The notes under the pieces: model-generated
The model's input: the letters and a program-made list of their open reading frames with translations, nothing else
Database searches by the model: none
Told to the model about the DNA's origin: nothing
Translations under genes and position numbers: made by a program
Shown: piece after piece, positions 1-8,308 of the stretch
Layout: each line of letters begins with the position of its first letter
How positions within the stretch are numbered: position 1 is the first letter of the stretch
Assembly (NCBI RefSeq): GCF_014836775.1
Contig: NZ_JACSQD010000003.1
Location: 306,031-370,030, forward strand
Direction: 5' to 3'
Length of the DNA stretch: 64,000 nt
Source of the DNA: Arthrobacter gallicola
GTDB taxonomy: Bacteria; Actinomycetota; Actinomycetes; Actinomycetales; Micrococcaceae

Positions 1-353
1 TCATTGTTGCGGGCGGCCGGGGGGTGGACGGCGATTTTGGGCCGCTGGAAGAACTGGCCGACCTGCTTGGCGGGGCCGTGGGAGCCTCCCGGGCCGCCAC
101 GGATGCCGGGTGGATTGAGCATTCCGCACAGGTTGGCCAGACCGGTAAGACAGTTTCGCCGCAGCTCTACATCTCCGCGGGTATTTCCGGAGCGATTCAG
201 CAGAAAGCCGGAATGCAGACCGCAAAGGTGATCGTGGCGGTGAACAAGGATTCCGACGCACCGGTCTTCGAAATCGCCGACTTCGGAGTGGTCGGAGATC
301 TGTTCTCCGTGCTGCCGCAGGCAGCCGAGGAAATCCGGCGGCGCCGCGCGTGA
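1..353 (+). CDS. etfA: Electron transfer flavoprotein alpha subunit, C-terminal part
   Basis: This is the 3' end of a gene entering from the left edge; codons are in phase from base 3. ETF-alpha holds the FAD that passes electrons from acyl-CoA and other dehydrogenases to the respiratory chain. The fragment carries the FAD-binding C-terminal domain: an AGGRGVDG segment at the start, then [20 protein letters not shown] and the [19 protein letters not shown] segment, all typical of the family. The stop codon overlaps the GTG start of the next gene (GTGA), so the two are probably translationally coupled. The N-terminal domain and start lie outside the window. Assignment is firm from the C-terminal motifs. 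Confidence 0.93.
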   Translation, partial: IVAGGRGVDGDFGPLEELADLLGGAVGASRAATDAGWIEHSAQVGQTGKTVSPQLYISAGISGAIQQKAGMQTAKVIVAVNKDSDAPVFEIADFGVVGDLFSVLPQAAEEIRRRRA

Positions 354-1102
354 GCAGGTTTCCGGCGGACACACCGGTAAGGCGGGTTCTGGCCTTTGCG
401 GCCCACCCGGATGACATCGACTTCGGGGCCGCCGGAACCCTGGCGAAATGGGCTGATCAGGGCGCTGAGGTGTCCTACTGCGTTATGACCGACGGCGATG
501 CGGGCGGATTTGAGCCCGGGGACCGCGCCGGGGTGAGCACGTTGCGCAGCGGCGAGCAGCGGGCTGCTGCGGACATTGTCGGGGCAGCCCAGGTTCATTT
601 CCTGGGCGAACGGGACGGATTTCTGGCTGTGAACCATGAGGTGATTGGGCGTGTTGTTGAGCTGATCCGCCGGGTGCGTCCCGACGTCGTGCTGTCCATG
701 CATCCGGAACGGAACTGGGACAGAATCCAGGCCAGCCACCCGGACCACCTCGCCTGCGGTGAAATCGTCACCCGGGCCGTGTATCCGGCCGCAGAGAATC
801 CGTTCGCCTATCCTGAGCTCGAATCCGCCGGACTGCAGGCGTACAAGGTTCCCTGGCTCTGGTTCTACGGGGCTCCCCGGGAACGGGAAAACCATGCCGT
901 GGACATTACCGCGGAACTGGACCGGAAACTCGCCGCCATCCGGGTGCACGCCAGCCAGCACCCGGATATTGACGGTATGGACGCTTCTGTCCGCAGTTTC
1001 CTGCGCGAAAACGCCCAGCGGCACGGCTTGTCCGCCGGGAGCAGCGCCGAGGTCTTCCACGTGGTGGGCGTCAACACGCCCGTCACCATCGCAGGCTTCT
1101 AG
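350..1102 (+). CDS. PIG-L family LmbE-type N-acetylglucosaminyl deacetylase
   Basis: The 250-residue protein belongs to the PIG-L/LmbE zinc deacetylases, which remove N-acetyl groups from GlcNAc-containing substrates; the actinobacterial members include mycothiol enzymes MshB and Mca. The N-terminal AHPDD motif (about residues 18-22) supplies zinc ligands and the catalytic Asp, followed by the TDGDAGG loop. A second conserved region, VHASQHPD near residue 200, fits the metal-binding His. The GTG start overlaps the etfA stop by 4 bp, and the phase and motif position support it. It is shorter than typical MshB (about 290-300 residues), so the substrate is uncertain. A mycothiol link is possible but not shown. 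Confidence 0.85.
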   Translation: MSRFPADTPVRRVLAFAAHPDDIDFGAAGTLAKWADQGAEVSYCVMTDGDAGGFEPGDRAGVSTLRSGEQRAAADIVGAAQVHFLGERDGFLAVNHEVIGRVVELIRRVRPDVVLSMHPERNWDRIQASHPDHLACGEIVTRAVYPAAENPFAYPELESAGLQAYKVPWLWFYGAPRERENHAVDITAELDRKLAAIRVHASQHPDIDGMDASVRSFLRENAQRHGLSAGSSAEVFHVVGVNTPVTIAGF

Positions 1103-1122
1103 GACCGCCCGCCGCCGGGGGG

Positions 1123-1926
1123 CTATGGTTTGAGCGCTGTCACGATCAGGGTATCCGCGTTGAGCGTGTACTCCGGGCCGAGCTCAGCCAGGAAGCCGTC
1201 CCGCACCCGCTGCGCGGCGGCCGGGTCCTGCGGCAGCAGCATCCGCAGCGCGCTGCCCATGACCAGGGACCACGCCAGCTCGGGATTCAGCTGGACCGGG
1301 ACCGGGGTGTGCACGGCCTTCACCTGTTCCAGGCCGAGTCCCTCCAGCCACGCGGCGGCCTTCTCCGGGGTGTTGATGCGCAGCATGTTCTCCCGGGCCG
1401 CTGCAGTGGGGAGTTCGACTTCCCCGCCTTCGGCGGCGCAGTGCCGGAAGAGGAGGCCGGAGAAGTCTGTCAGCGAACCGTCGGCCCAGGTGCTGAGGGC
1501 AAGCCGGCCGCCTCTGTGAAGCAGGGAAACCAGGTGGCGGATGCCGGCATCCATGTCCGGCAGGAAAAAAACGGCATAGCCGCAGAGCACGGCGTCATAG
1601 TGTGCTTCGGGCCGCCACTGCAGGATGTCTGCCTGGTGGAGGGACACGTTTTCGAGGGAGAGCGTTTCGGCCTTCGAGCCCGCCACCGCGAGCAGGTCCG
1701 CGGAAATGTCCACGCCGTCAACGAGGGCGTCGGGCCCGGCGCTCTGCGCTGCCGGAATGGTGATCGCGCCGCCGCCGCAGCAGGCATCAAGGACGTTGTC
1801 CCCAACCCGGATGTCCGCGGCCGCCACCAGCGCGTTGCCCATGGGGTTCCACAGGGACGGAGCCAGCCGCTCGAAATCCGCGGCACCGGAATCAAAGGCG
1901 GGTGCTAGGGGGTGCTGCTCGGGCAT
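1123..1926 (-). CDS. Class I SAM-dependent methyltransferase
   Basis: A 267-residue cytosolic enzyme of the Rossmann-fold methyltransferase class. Motif I reads VLDACCGGGAITIP (about residues 45-58), with the GVDIS acidic loop and a later LHQADIL segment that usually contacts the SAM adenine. The start ATG has GGAG about 6 bases upstream (GAAGGAGACTCC). The gene lies 15 bp downstream of trmL on the same strand, so they are probably co-transcribed. The double Cys in motif I is unusual but occurs in small-molecule methyltransferases. I do not recognise the substrate; ubiquinone/menaquinone-type or natural-product methylation are both possible. Confidence 0.8.
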   Translation of the reverse strand: MPEQHPLAPAFDSGAADFERLAPSLWNPMGNALVAAADIRVGDNVLDACCGGGAITIPAAQSAGPDALVDGVDISADLLAVAGSKAETLSLENVSLHQADILQWRPEAHYDAVLCGYAVFFLPDMDAGIRHLVSLLHRGGRLALSTWADGSLTDFSGLLFRHCAAEGGEVELPTAAARENMLRINTPEKAAAWLEGLGLEQVKAVHTPVPVQLNPELAWSLVMGSALRMLLPQDPAAAQRVRDGFLAELGPEYTLNADTLIVTALKP

Positions 1927-1941
1927 GGAGTCTCCTTCGGC

Positions 1942-2409
1942 TTAAAGCTGGGCTCCGGCGAAGCCCTGCTGGCGCCAGGCTTCGTAGACGGCTATGGAGG
2001 CGGAATTCGCCAGGTTCAGTGAGCGCAGCGACGGCAGCATCGGCAGCCGTACCCTGGCGGTAACATGCGGGTCGTTCTTGACCTCCAGCGGCAGGCCGAC
2101 GGATTCCTGGCCGAAGAGGAGCACGTCCCCGGGCCGGTAGGAGATATCCGTGTAGCTCGTTTCTCCGTCAGAGGTAAAGGCGAACACCCGGTCCGGGGAA
2201 AGCGCTTTCCACGCTGTATCGAGGTCAGGATGGACGTGCAGCACGGCAAGGTCGTGGTAATCCAGTCCGGCGCGGCGCAGCTTGGAGTCTTCAAGGTCGA
2301 AGCCCAGCGGCTCCACCAGGTGCAGTTCGGCGCCGGTTATTGCGGCAAGCCGAATGGCGTTGCCGGTGTTGCCCGGAATTTCAGGGGTATGGAAGAGGAT
2401 GCGAAACAC
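1942..2409 (-). CDS. trmL: tRNA (cytidine(34)-2'-O)-methyltransferase TrmL
   Basis: A 155-residue SPOUT-fold enzyme that 2'-O-methylates the wobble nucleotide of certain leucine tRNAs in the family. The N-terminus (ILFHTPEIPGNTGNAIRLAA) and the C-terminal knot (LLFGQESVGLP, then LRSLNLANSASIAVYEAWRQ) are diagnostic of TrmL, and the length matches the stand-alone family. The start is GTG at 2409; a TAGGAT hexamer sits exactly 6 bases upstream, suggesting a leaderless transcript that begins at the start codon. The methyltransferase gene follows 15 bp downstream. Confidence 0.92.
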   Translation of the reverse strand: MFRILFHTPEIPGNTGNAIRLAAITGAELHLVEPLGFDLEDSKLRRAGLDYHDLAVLHVHPDLDTAWKALSPDRVFAFTSDGETSYTDISYRPGDVLLFGQESVGLPLEVKNDPHVTARVRLPMLPSLRSLNLANSASIAVYEAWRQQGFAGAQL

Positions 2410-2415
2410 CTCTAT

Positions 2416-2421
2416 ATCCTA
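2416..2421 (-). promoter_or_regulatory. Probable leaderless promoter -10 element for trmL
   Basis: On the minus strand TAGGAT is followed by six bases (ATAGAG) and then the GTG start of trmL. In actinobacteria a TANNNT hexamer about 6-7 bases before the first coding base is the hallmark of a leaderless mRNA. No Shine-Dalgarno sequence competes here. Confidence 0.6.
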
Positions 2422-2432
2422 TGCCTGCTCGT

Positions 2433-3392
2433 CTACTGCGCGGACGCATCTATCAGAGCGCCCAGGACCGGGAGCAGCACGGTGTTCGGGGCGGGTCCGG
2501 TACTGAAGAACCGGCGCAGGTCCCTGGCCAGGGTGCCGGGGTTCACGACGTCGATGGGGGCGGAAGCGGGCAGGCCCGGCGGCGAATCAATGATGGGTTC
2601 GAAGGGATTGCGGTTGGGGCTGTGCAGCACCAGCCAGCCGCAGACGTTGATTTCCGGAAACCTCTCCTGCAGGGTGCGCACGGCATCCGCGAGCCGGAGG
2701 GAGCCGACGGTGTGGCCGCGGTGCCGCAGGGTGGCGCCGTCCCAGTAGTAGCCGCCGGGGGAGGACATCAGGGAATCGATGACAGCCATCCGGTAGCCGC
2801 CGAGGAGGGCATGGCCGATGTCCAGGGTTCCGCCGCGCGGCCCGGAATCCGGAACCCGCAGACTGTTAACGAGCCGGCCGGCTGGGTAGTCGGGCAGCAG
2901 GGCATCGGACAGCAGAGCGATGGTGAGGTTTTCGGCGTCGAACCGTGAGCCGGCGGAGGACCCCAGCCGCTTGAACAGCCCGGGCCGTTCGGGTTCCCCC
3001 GTCACCTGGCGGCTCAGCTGGGCCAGCGGAATGATGGGCGGGTGCTGCGGGCTGAAATCGGGTTCAAAGACCGGCGGCCTGCCAAAATCAGGGTGCGCGG
3101 CCGGACGGCCGGAACCCGGTGCGCCTCCGGGAGGGGCAGTCCGCAGGGGCGAAGCGCCGGTGGGTGTTCCCGCCTTTCCCGCCCGGCCCAGCCGCAGGTC
3201 GTAGGCGGCACGCTGGTCCGGGTTGGACAGCACCTGATAGGCCTCGGACACCTGGTGGAAGCGCTCGCTGCTGCCCCCATGATCGGGGTGGGTTTCACGG
3301 GCGGCCCTGCGGTAGGCGGACCGGATTTCCTCGGCAGTGGCCGACGGCGGAACACCCAGGACCTCGTACAGCGTTTGGGCTGGGGGCGTCAC
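2433..3392 (-). CDS. J-domain protein with C-terminal nuclease-like domain
   Basis: A 319-residue protein. Residues about 6-67 form a J domain with the HPD motif (ETHPDHGG) that stimulates DnaK ATPase. A Gly/Pro-rich linker follows, and then about 190 residues with no DnaJ zinc-finger or substrate-binding domain, so this is not the canonical DnaJ. The C-terminal segment GGTLDIGHALLGGYRMAVIDS resembles the core of NERD or restriction-type nuclease folds, but the Lys expected after IDS is replaced (IDSLM); this is my reading, low confidence. I place the start at GTG 3392 because GAAAGGA lies 6 bases upstream; an in-frame extension to 3422 is possible. Confidence 0.75.
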   Translation of the reverse strand: MTPPAQTLYEVLGVPPSATAEEIRSAYRRAARETHPDHGGSSERFHQVSEAYQVLSNPDQRAAYDLRLGRAGKAGTPTGASPLRTAPPGGAPGSGRPAAHPDFGRPPVFEPDFSPQHPPIIPLAQLSRQVTGEPERPGLFKRLGSSAGSRFDAENLTIALLSDALLPDYPAGRLVNSLRVPDSGPRGGTLDIGHALLGGYRMAVIDSLMSSPGGYYWDGATLRHRGHTVGSLRLADAVRTLQERFPEINVCGWLVLHSPNRNPFEPIIDSPPGLPASAPIDVVNPGTLARDLRRFFSTGPAPNTVLLPVLGALIDASAQ

Positions 3393-3690
3393 TGCTGTTC
3401 CTTTCGGTAGCCTGCCGGGCACCGGTGTACCGAGGCGGCGCGGCGCGGCCTCCGCGGAACCCCTGACGGTGGAGAACCCGCAGGTGCCAGCCGGTTCCGC
3501 TGGCCGTGGAGAATAATTCTAGCCTCAGCGGACGCACCCGGAGGGTCTTCCGCGACGTGCAATGACCTGCAGGGACAGCAGCCCGACCGCGCGGGCCGCC
3601 CCCGCCCTGCCGGAACTCCAGGCGACGCCGGCGCGGGGTGTTGGGGGAGGGGAGGCGGACGCGCCGCCGCCCAGCCGCTAGAATTGATGA
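3393..3690. other. Divergent intergenic region between J-domain and cysteine desulfurase genes
   Basis: About 300 bases of GC-rich DNA between two divergent genes. It contains the ribosome-binding site of the J-domain gene at its left edge and a leaderless -10 element for the desulfurase at its right edge. I see no RNA gene or convincing small ORF in between. Confidence 0.5.
3679..3684 (+). promoter_or_regulatory. Probable leaderless promoter -10 element for cysteine desulfurase
   Basis: TAGAAT is followed by TGATGA and then the GTG start at 3691. There is no Shine-Dalgarno sequence before this GTG, so transcription probably starts at or next to the start codon. Confidence 0.65.
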
Positions 3691-4917
3691 GTGCCCGTGT
3701 ACCTTGACCACGCGGCGACCACGCCGATTTCGGCTTCGGCCCTCGCCGCACTCACCGCAGAACTGAGCCGCAGCGGCAACCCCTCCTCGCTGCACGGCTC
3801 CGGCAGGCGTGCCCGGATGGTGGTGGAGGATTCCCGCGAGACCCTCGCCGCCGCCCTCGGCTGCCATCCCTCCGAAGTGATCTTCACCTCCGGCGGCACC
3901 GAAGCGGACAACCTCGCGGTTAAGGGCCTGTACTGGAGCCGCCGCGACGCCGATCCGCGTCGCACCCGCATCCTCTGCTCACCCGTGGAGCATCATGCCG
4001 TGCTGGATACCGTGGAGTGGCTTGAAAAGCACGAAGGCGCCACCGCCGTCTGGCTCCCGGTTGACGCCGACGGCGTTGTGCCGCTGGATGCCGTGCGGAA
4101 GGAACTGGAGCAGCATGCTGACACCACCGCTCTGCTGACGGTGATGTGGGCGAACAACGAAGTCGGAACGCTGCAGGACATTGAAGCGCTGGTTCAGCTG
4201 GCGCACTCCTACGGTGTTCCTGTCCATTCCGACGCGGTGCAGGCGTTCGGCGCGGTCCCCGTGGACTTCCGTGAATCCGGGCTGGACACCATGGCGGTCA
4301 GCGGCCACAAGATCGGCGGCCCGGTCGGTGTTGGTGCCCTGGTGGTGGGCCGCTCCGTAAAGCTGACCCCCGTGCTGCACGGCGGTGGGCAGGAACGAGA
4401 CATCCGCTCCGGGACCCTGGACAAGCCCGGCATTGCAGCGTTTGCCGCCGCCGCGCGTGAAGCCACCGAGAACCTCCCGGAGGAAAGCGCCCGCCTGCGT
4501 ACGCTGCGCAACCACTTGATTGCCGCCGTCGAACGGGTGGTTCCGGACGCCGTCCTGCGTGGACCGCGCGACGACGAGGAGGGCACACGCCGCCTCCCCG
4601 GCAATGCGCACTTCACCTTCCCCGGCTGCGAGGGCGACTCCCTGCTGTTCCTCCTGGATCTGGCAGGCGTGGAGTCCTCCACCGGCTCGGCCTGCACCGC
4701 CGGTGTTCCCCGGCCCTCACACGTCCTGCTGGCCATGGGACTCACCGAAGCGGAAGCGCGCGGAGCCCAGCGGTTCAGCCTGGGGCATACATCCACGGCC
4801 GATGACGTTGACGCATTAATAGACGCCCTGCCCGAAGCCTATGAACGGGCCAAAAAGGCCGGTATGGCGGGCAGCGAAAGCAGCATCCGAACAGCAGGGA
4901 CAGGTTTTTCTTCATGA
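3691..4917 (+). CDS. Cysteine desulfurase (IscS/NifS family)
   Basis: A 408-residue PLP enzyme that takes sulfur from cysteine as a persulfide. The sequence begins YLDHAATTP, standard for the family. The PLP lysine is Lys207 in [10 protein letters not shown] and the persulfide cysteine is Cys335 in [11 protein letters not shown]. The GTG start fits both the family N-terminus and a leaderless TAGAAT element 6 bases upstream. The stop overlaps the mnmA start by 4 bp (ATGA), so this enzyme is probably the dedicated sulfur donor to MnmA for tRNA thiolation; that coupling is inferred from gene order. No iron-sulfur assembly genes adjoin it. Confidence 0.95.
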   Translation: MPVYLDHAATTPISASALAALTAELSRSGNPSSLHGSGRRARMVVEDSRETLAAALGCHPSEVIFTSGGTEADNLAVKGLYWSRRDADPRRTRILCSPVEHHAVLDTVEWLEKHEGATAVWLPVDADGVVPLDAVRKELEQHADTTALLTVMWANNEVGTLQDIEALVQLAHSYGVPVHSDAVQAFGAVPVDFRESGLDTMAVSGHKIGGPVGVGALVVGRSVKLTPVLHGGGQERDIRSGTLDKPGIAAFAAAAREATENLPEESARLRTLRNHLIAAVERVVPDAVLRGPRDDEEGTRRLPGNAHFTFPGCEGDSLLFLLDLAGVESSTGSACTAGVPRPSHVLLAMGLTEAEARGAQRFSLGHTSTADDVDALIDALPEAYERAKKAGMAGSESSIRTAGTGFSS

Positions 4918-6050
4918 AGGTTTTGGCAGCAATGAGCGGCGGAGTGGACTCCGCCGTGGCCGCAGCACGGGCAGTCGACGCCGGGCACGACGTCGTCGGG
5001 GTCCATTTGGCGCTGTCCCGGATGCCCGGGACACTGCGCACCGGCAGCCGGGGCTGCTGCACCATCGAGGATTCCCGCGATGCGTGGCGTGCCTGCGACA
5101 TCCTGGGCATTCCGTACTACGTCTGGGACTTCTCAGAGCGTTTCAAGGAAGACGTGGTGGATGACTTCGTGGCGGAGTACGCCGCGGGCCGCACACCGAA
5201 CCCGTGCATGCGCTGCAACGAACGGATCAAGTTCGCCGCGCTGCTGGAAAAGGCGCTGGCCCTGGGTTTCGACGCCGTGTGCACGGGCCACTACGCCAAG
5301 GTGATTACCGACGCCGATGGCAACCCGGAACTGCACCGCGCAGCTGACTGGGCCAAGGACCAGTCCTACGTGCTCGGCGTCCTGACCCACGAACAGCTCA
5401 AGCACGCCATGTTCCCGCTGGCGGATACCCCGTCCAAGGCCGAGGTCCGCGCCGAGGCGGAGCGCCGCGGGCTGTCCGTGGCCAACAAGCCGGACAGCCA
5501 CGACATCTGCTTCATTCCCGACGGCGACACCCGCGGCTGGCTCGAAGAACGCATCGACATGTCCGAGGGCGAGATCGTTGACCCGTCGGGGGAGACGATC
5601 GGGACGCATCCCGGTGCCAACGCCTTTACCGTGGGCCAGCGCAAGGGCCTGAAGCTCGGACGCCCGGCGGCCGACGGCAAGCCCCGCTTCGTGCTGGAAA
5701 TCCGGCCCAAGGAAAACAAGGTCATCGTCGGTCCGGAGAAGCTGCTGAACATCGACCAGATGCGCGGCATCAAGGTCTCCTGGGCCGGCCTGCCCATCCG
5801 CGAAGTGGAAACCGGCGAGGTCTTCGAATGCACCGCGCAGGTCCGGGCACACGGCGATCCCGTTCCGGCGACGGCCTGGATGGAGACGGCTGAGGGCGGT
5901 CACAGCGAATTGGTGGTCCGGCTCAACGAACCGATGCGCGGCGTCGCCCCCGGGCAGACCATGGTGATTTACCAAGGCACCCGCGTGCTGGGACAGGCGA
6001 CCATCGACTCCGCCCGGTCACTGGAATGGGACCCCGCAGCGGTCTCCTAG
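4914..6050 (+). CDS. mnmA: tRNA-specific 2-thiouridylase MnmA
   Basis: A 378-residue ATP-dependent enzyme that makes 2-thiouridine at position 34 of Lys, Glu and Gln tRNAs. The PP-loop SGGVDS is at residues 8-13. The catalytic cysteines are Cys98 in NPCMRC and Cys199 in SHDICF, and the GHYAK segment lies between them. The length matches the family. The ATG start overlaps the stop of the cysteine desulfurase gene, indicating coupled synthesis of sulfur donor and acceptor. Confidence 0.96.
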   Translation: MKVLAAMSGGVDSAVAAARAVDAGHDVVGVHLALSRMPGTLRTGSRGCCTIEDSRDAWRACDILGIPYYVWDFSERFKEDVVDDFVAEYAAGRTPNPCMRCNERIKFAALLEKALALGFDAVCTGHYAKVITDADGNPELHRAADWAKDQSYVLGVLTHEQLKHAMFPLADTPSKAEVRAEAERRGLSVANKPDSHDICFIPDGDTRGWLEERIDMSEGEIVDPSGETIGTHPGANAFTVGQRKGLKLGRPAADGKPRFVLEIRPKENKVIVGPEKLLNIDQMRGIKVSWAGLPIREVETGEVFECTAQVRAHGDPVPATAWMETAEGGHSELVVRLNEPMRGVAPGQTMVIYQGTRVLGQATIDSARSLEWDPAAVS

Positions 6051-6121
6051 CAGACTCCCTGAGGGTCCGGCGGGCCGGGACAGGAAGCGTAACCTGGAAA
6101 TCTGCCCGGCCTGCAGGACCC

Positions 6122-6127
6122 TAAACT
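6122..6127 (+). promoter_or_regulatory. Possible -10 element just before chorismate mutase start
   Basis: TAAACT is followed by GGAGGC and then ATG 6134. The spacing fits a leaderless promoter, but the same six bases also contain a GGAGG ribosome-binding site, so the start could be used in either mode. Confidence 0.45.
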
Positions 6128-6133
6128 GGAGGC

Positions 6134-6511
6134 ATGAGTGAATCACCCGCCGACGAATTCGACCCCAAGGCCAGTTCCCTCTCCGGGAAGGTAGCCGATG
6201 AGGTGATGGCCGAACTGCTGGCCATGCGCAGCAGCATCGACAACATCGATGCCACCCTGGTCTATCTGCTGGCGGAGCGTTTCAAGGCAACCCAGCGCGT
6301 GGGCCATCTGAAGGCGGAGCACCATCTGCCCCCGGCGGACCCGGGACGGGAAGTCGCCCAGATCGCCCGGCTGCGCCGGCTGGCCGAGGACGCACAGCTG
6401 GACCCGGCGTTCGCCGAGAAGTTCCTGAACTTCATCATCAGCGAGGTCATCCGGCACCACCAGGCAATTTCCGAGACCCGCAACGGCGGAAGCAATGCAG
6501 CGGGAGTCTGA
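6134..6511 (+). CDS. Chorismate mutase, AroQ type
   Basis: A 125-residue all-helical enzyme that converts chorismate to prephenate for phenylalanine and tyrosine synthesis. The first helix reads MRSSIDNIDATLVYLLAERF and is followed by RVGHLKAEHHLPPADPGRE, carrying the usual active-site Arg and Lys; the last helix FIISEVIRHHQAI is also typical. The size is right for a stand-alone AroQ domain, with an N-terminal extension of about 25 residues. GGAGG lies just before the ATG. The 3' end overlaps the next gene by 17 bases. In actinobacteria such small mutases often depend on the DAHP synthase, which is not in this window. Confidence 0.88.
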   Translation: MSESPADEFDPKASSLSGKVADEVMAELLAMRSSIDNIDATLVYLLAERFKATQRVGHLKAEHHLPPADPGREVAQIARLRRLAEDAQLDPAFAEKFLNFIISEVIRHHQAISETRNGGSNAAGV

Positions 6512-7589
6512 GCCGGACACCGCGGCCGGCCCCGCCGGAGGGGATATTGGTCCGTCGGGGGTCACGGCCACCGGGCCCGGCAGCTGGCCGGGCAGCGACC
6601 CGGCCGAAGCTGCCAGGATTATCCGCGGAGAACTGGGGGATCCGCATCTGCCGTTCCTGGTGGAGCTGCCGCAGCGCGGCATCGGCGCCGACCCCGTGGG
6701 ACGCACCGCCGGACTGCTCGTGGAGCTGCCGGTGGATCTGCAGCCCCACGGCTGGCGGCTGGTTGACCGTCCCGGCATGGATCACCGCCGGGCGGTGTCC
6801 CTGCTCTCACGCGACATCAATGCCCTGGCCGACGTCATTGGCGAGGAAGAAGACCCTGGGCGCAGACTGGCGATCTCGCTGCAGGGCCCTCTGTCGCTGG
6901 CTGCCGGCCTGCACCTGCACAACGGTGAGCGGGCCCTCTCAGATGCAGGTGCCCGCCGGGAGATCGCGGAATCGCTGGCTGCCGGAGCAGCGGCATTCGT
7001 GAACCGGGTCAAGGAGATAGCCCGGGGCGCAGCCATCGTGGTCCAGCTGGACGAACCCCACCTGGACAGGATCCTGGGCGGACAGATTCCCACCGCCAGC
7101 GGCTACCGGACCCTGCGTTCGGTCCCGGCACAGGAAGCGTCGCTGGTGTGGACCATGGTCCGGGAGGCGCTGGCGGCCGCCGGCGCGTCCGACGTCGTCC
7201 TCCGTCTCCCGACCGCAGGCCACGGGCAGCCGAAATCCGGGCTGGACCTGGCCTTGGGCGCCGGCACGGACGGGGTGGCCCTGCCGCTGCGCGGCCTGGG
7301 CGACCGGGACTGGGAGGGCATCGCGGAGGCCGTGGAAGCCGGGAAACAGGTCTGGCTCGGTGTGCTTCCGCTGCCCGCAGCCGGCGCGGAGCCACGCCAG
7401 GTTACCGCTTTGGTGGAGGACATTACCCGGCCATGGACCCGGATTGGGCTGCCGCTGCGGGACCTGCCGGCGCTGCATATTACTCCGGACGGTCCGTTGG
7501 CTGAGCTGGCACCGGCGTCGGCCCGCCGGGTGCTGGCGCGGCTGACTCAGGCTGCCTCAGCGCTGGACCAGCTGGCGGCGGAAGGATAG
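6495..7589 (+). CDS. MetE C-terminal-like protein lacking cysteine
   Basis: A 364-residue protein with the TIM-barrel pattern of the C-terminal half of cobalamin-independent methionine synthase: the QLDEPHLDRILGG strand, the SLQGPLSLAAGL strand and a final LPALHITPDGPLAEL segment. The enzyme family transfers methyl to homocysteine through a zinc held by His, Cys, Glu and Cys. Here the strand that should carry His-x-Cys reads VVLRLPTAGHG, and the whole protein contains no cysteine, so it cannot form the usual zinc site. It may be a non-catalytic relative or bind another thiol or metal. The start overlaps the chorismate mutase gene by 17 bp, suggesting an operon. Confidence 0.7.
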   Translation: MQRESEPDTAAGPAGGDIGPSGVTATGPGSWPGSDPAEAARIIRGELGDPHLPFLVELPQRGIGADPVGRTAGLLVELPVDLQPHGWRLVDRPGMDHRRAVSLLSRDINALADVIGEEEDPGRRLAISLQGPLSLAAGLHLHNGERALSDAGARREIAESLAAGAAAFVNRVKEIARGAAIVVQLDEPHLDRILGGQIPTASGYRTLRSVPAQEASLVWTMVREALAAAGASDVVLRLPTAGHGQPKSGLDLALGAGTDGVALPLRGLGDRDWEGIAEAVEAGKQVWLGVLPLPAAGAEPRQVTALVEDITRPWTRIGLPLRDLPALHITPDGPLAELAPASARRVLARLTQAASALDQLAAEG

Positions 7590-7610
7590 AGCACGCCCTG
7601 CCTCGGAACG

Positions 7611-8291
7611 CTAAAGCCGCCGCTCCCACTTTTGCGGCCGGACGTCCGGGGGCAGCCCGCCGTCGTAGTCCCGGTATTCGTAGGTAAAGCTCCCGTCGTA
7701 GACGAAGACTGTGCCGAGCTGCCGCTGCCGGACCAGAGTACGGATCCGGAACCGTTCGGTTTCCCCGTCCCACCACTGTTCGGCGTGGGCGTCAGCGCCG
7801 GCCAGAACCGGAACCGGTACGCGCAGGCGGCCCAGGAACAGGCGGGTGTGCGGGGAATGCATATGCAGCCGGCCGTCCCCGGACACCGAGAGCTCCAGAT
7901 CGGTGGCAAGATTGCGGCGCTTACCCACGTAGTCGGTGAGCCCGGCCGGGGAGGTCAGGGACGTGGTGTCCTCGAAGATGCGCTCGGTGCGGTCGAACCG
8001 GAAGTTCCGGACGGCAGTCAGGGAGGACCGGCCGAAGGGGTCCAAATGCGCAAAATTCCGGATCGTGAAGGGAACATCGCGGCCGTAGTCAGGGAAGAAC
8101 GCGTTTCGAACGGGGATGGCAGTGAGCGCCGGACGGAGCGACGGGCGCGGACATCCTGCCAGCTCGAAGGAACCTGTCCCGATGCCGTAGCGCCCCTGGT
8201 CCGGGGAGAGCGAAATATAGTCCTGCAGTTCAGGCTGCAGACGGCCGAAATCGGCGCCCAGAACCCGCTGGTAGAGGGACGCTTCAGTCAT
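7611..8291 (-). CDS. DUF4166 family protein
   Basis: A 226-residue protein whose N-terminus (LYQRVLGADFGRLQPELQDY) matches my memory of the DUF4166 family, found fused to or beside oxidoreductases in other bacteria. The rest is rich in beta strands with no recognisable catalytic motif and no membrane segment. A TAGGGT hexamer lies exactly 6 bases before the ATG, so it probably has its own leaderless transcript rather than being the last gene of the DUF58-MoxR operon upstream; GGAG is also present in the spacer. Function unknown. Confidence 0.65.
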   Translation of the reverse strand: MTEASLYQRVLGADFGRLQPELQDYISLSPDQGRYGIGTGSFELAGCPRPSLRPALTAIPVRNAFFPDYGRDVPFTIRNFAHLDPFGRSSLTAVRNFRFDRTERIFEDTTSLTSPAGLTDYVGKRRNLATDLELSVSGDGRLHMHSPHTRLFLGRLRVPVPVLAGADAHAEQWWDGETERFRIRTLVRQRQLGTVFVYDGSFTYEYRDYDGGLPPDVRPQKWERRL

Positions 8292-8297
8292 GGCTCC

Positions 8298-8303
8298 ACC
8301 CTA
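8298..8303 (-). promoter_or_regulatory. Probable leaderless -10 element for the DUF4166 gene
   Basis: On the minus strand TAGGGT is followed by GGAGCC and then the ATG at 8291. It lies in the 17-base gap after the DUF58 gene. Confidence 0.5.
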
Positions 8304-8308
8304 CGCCG

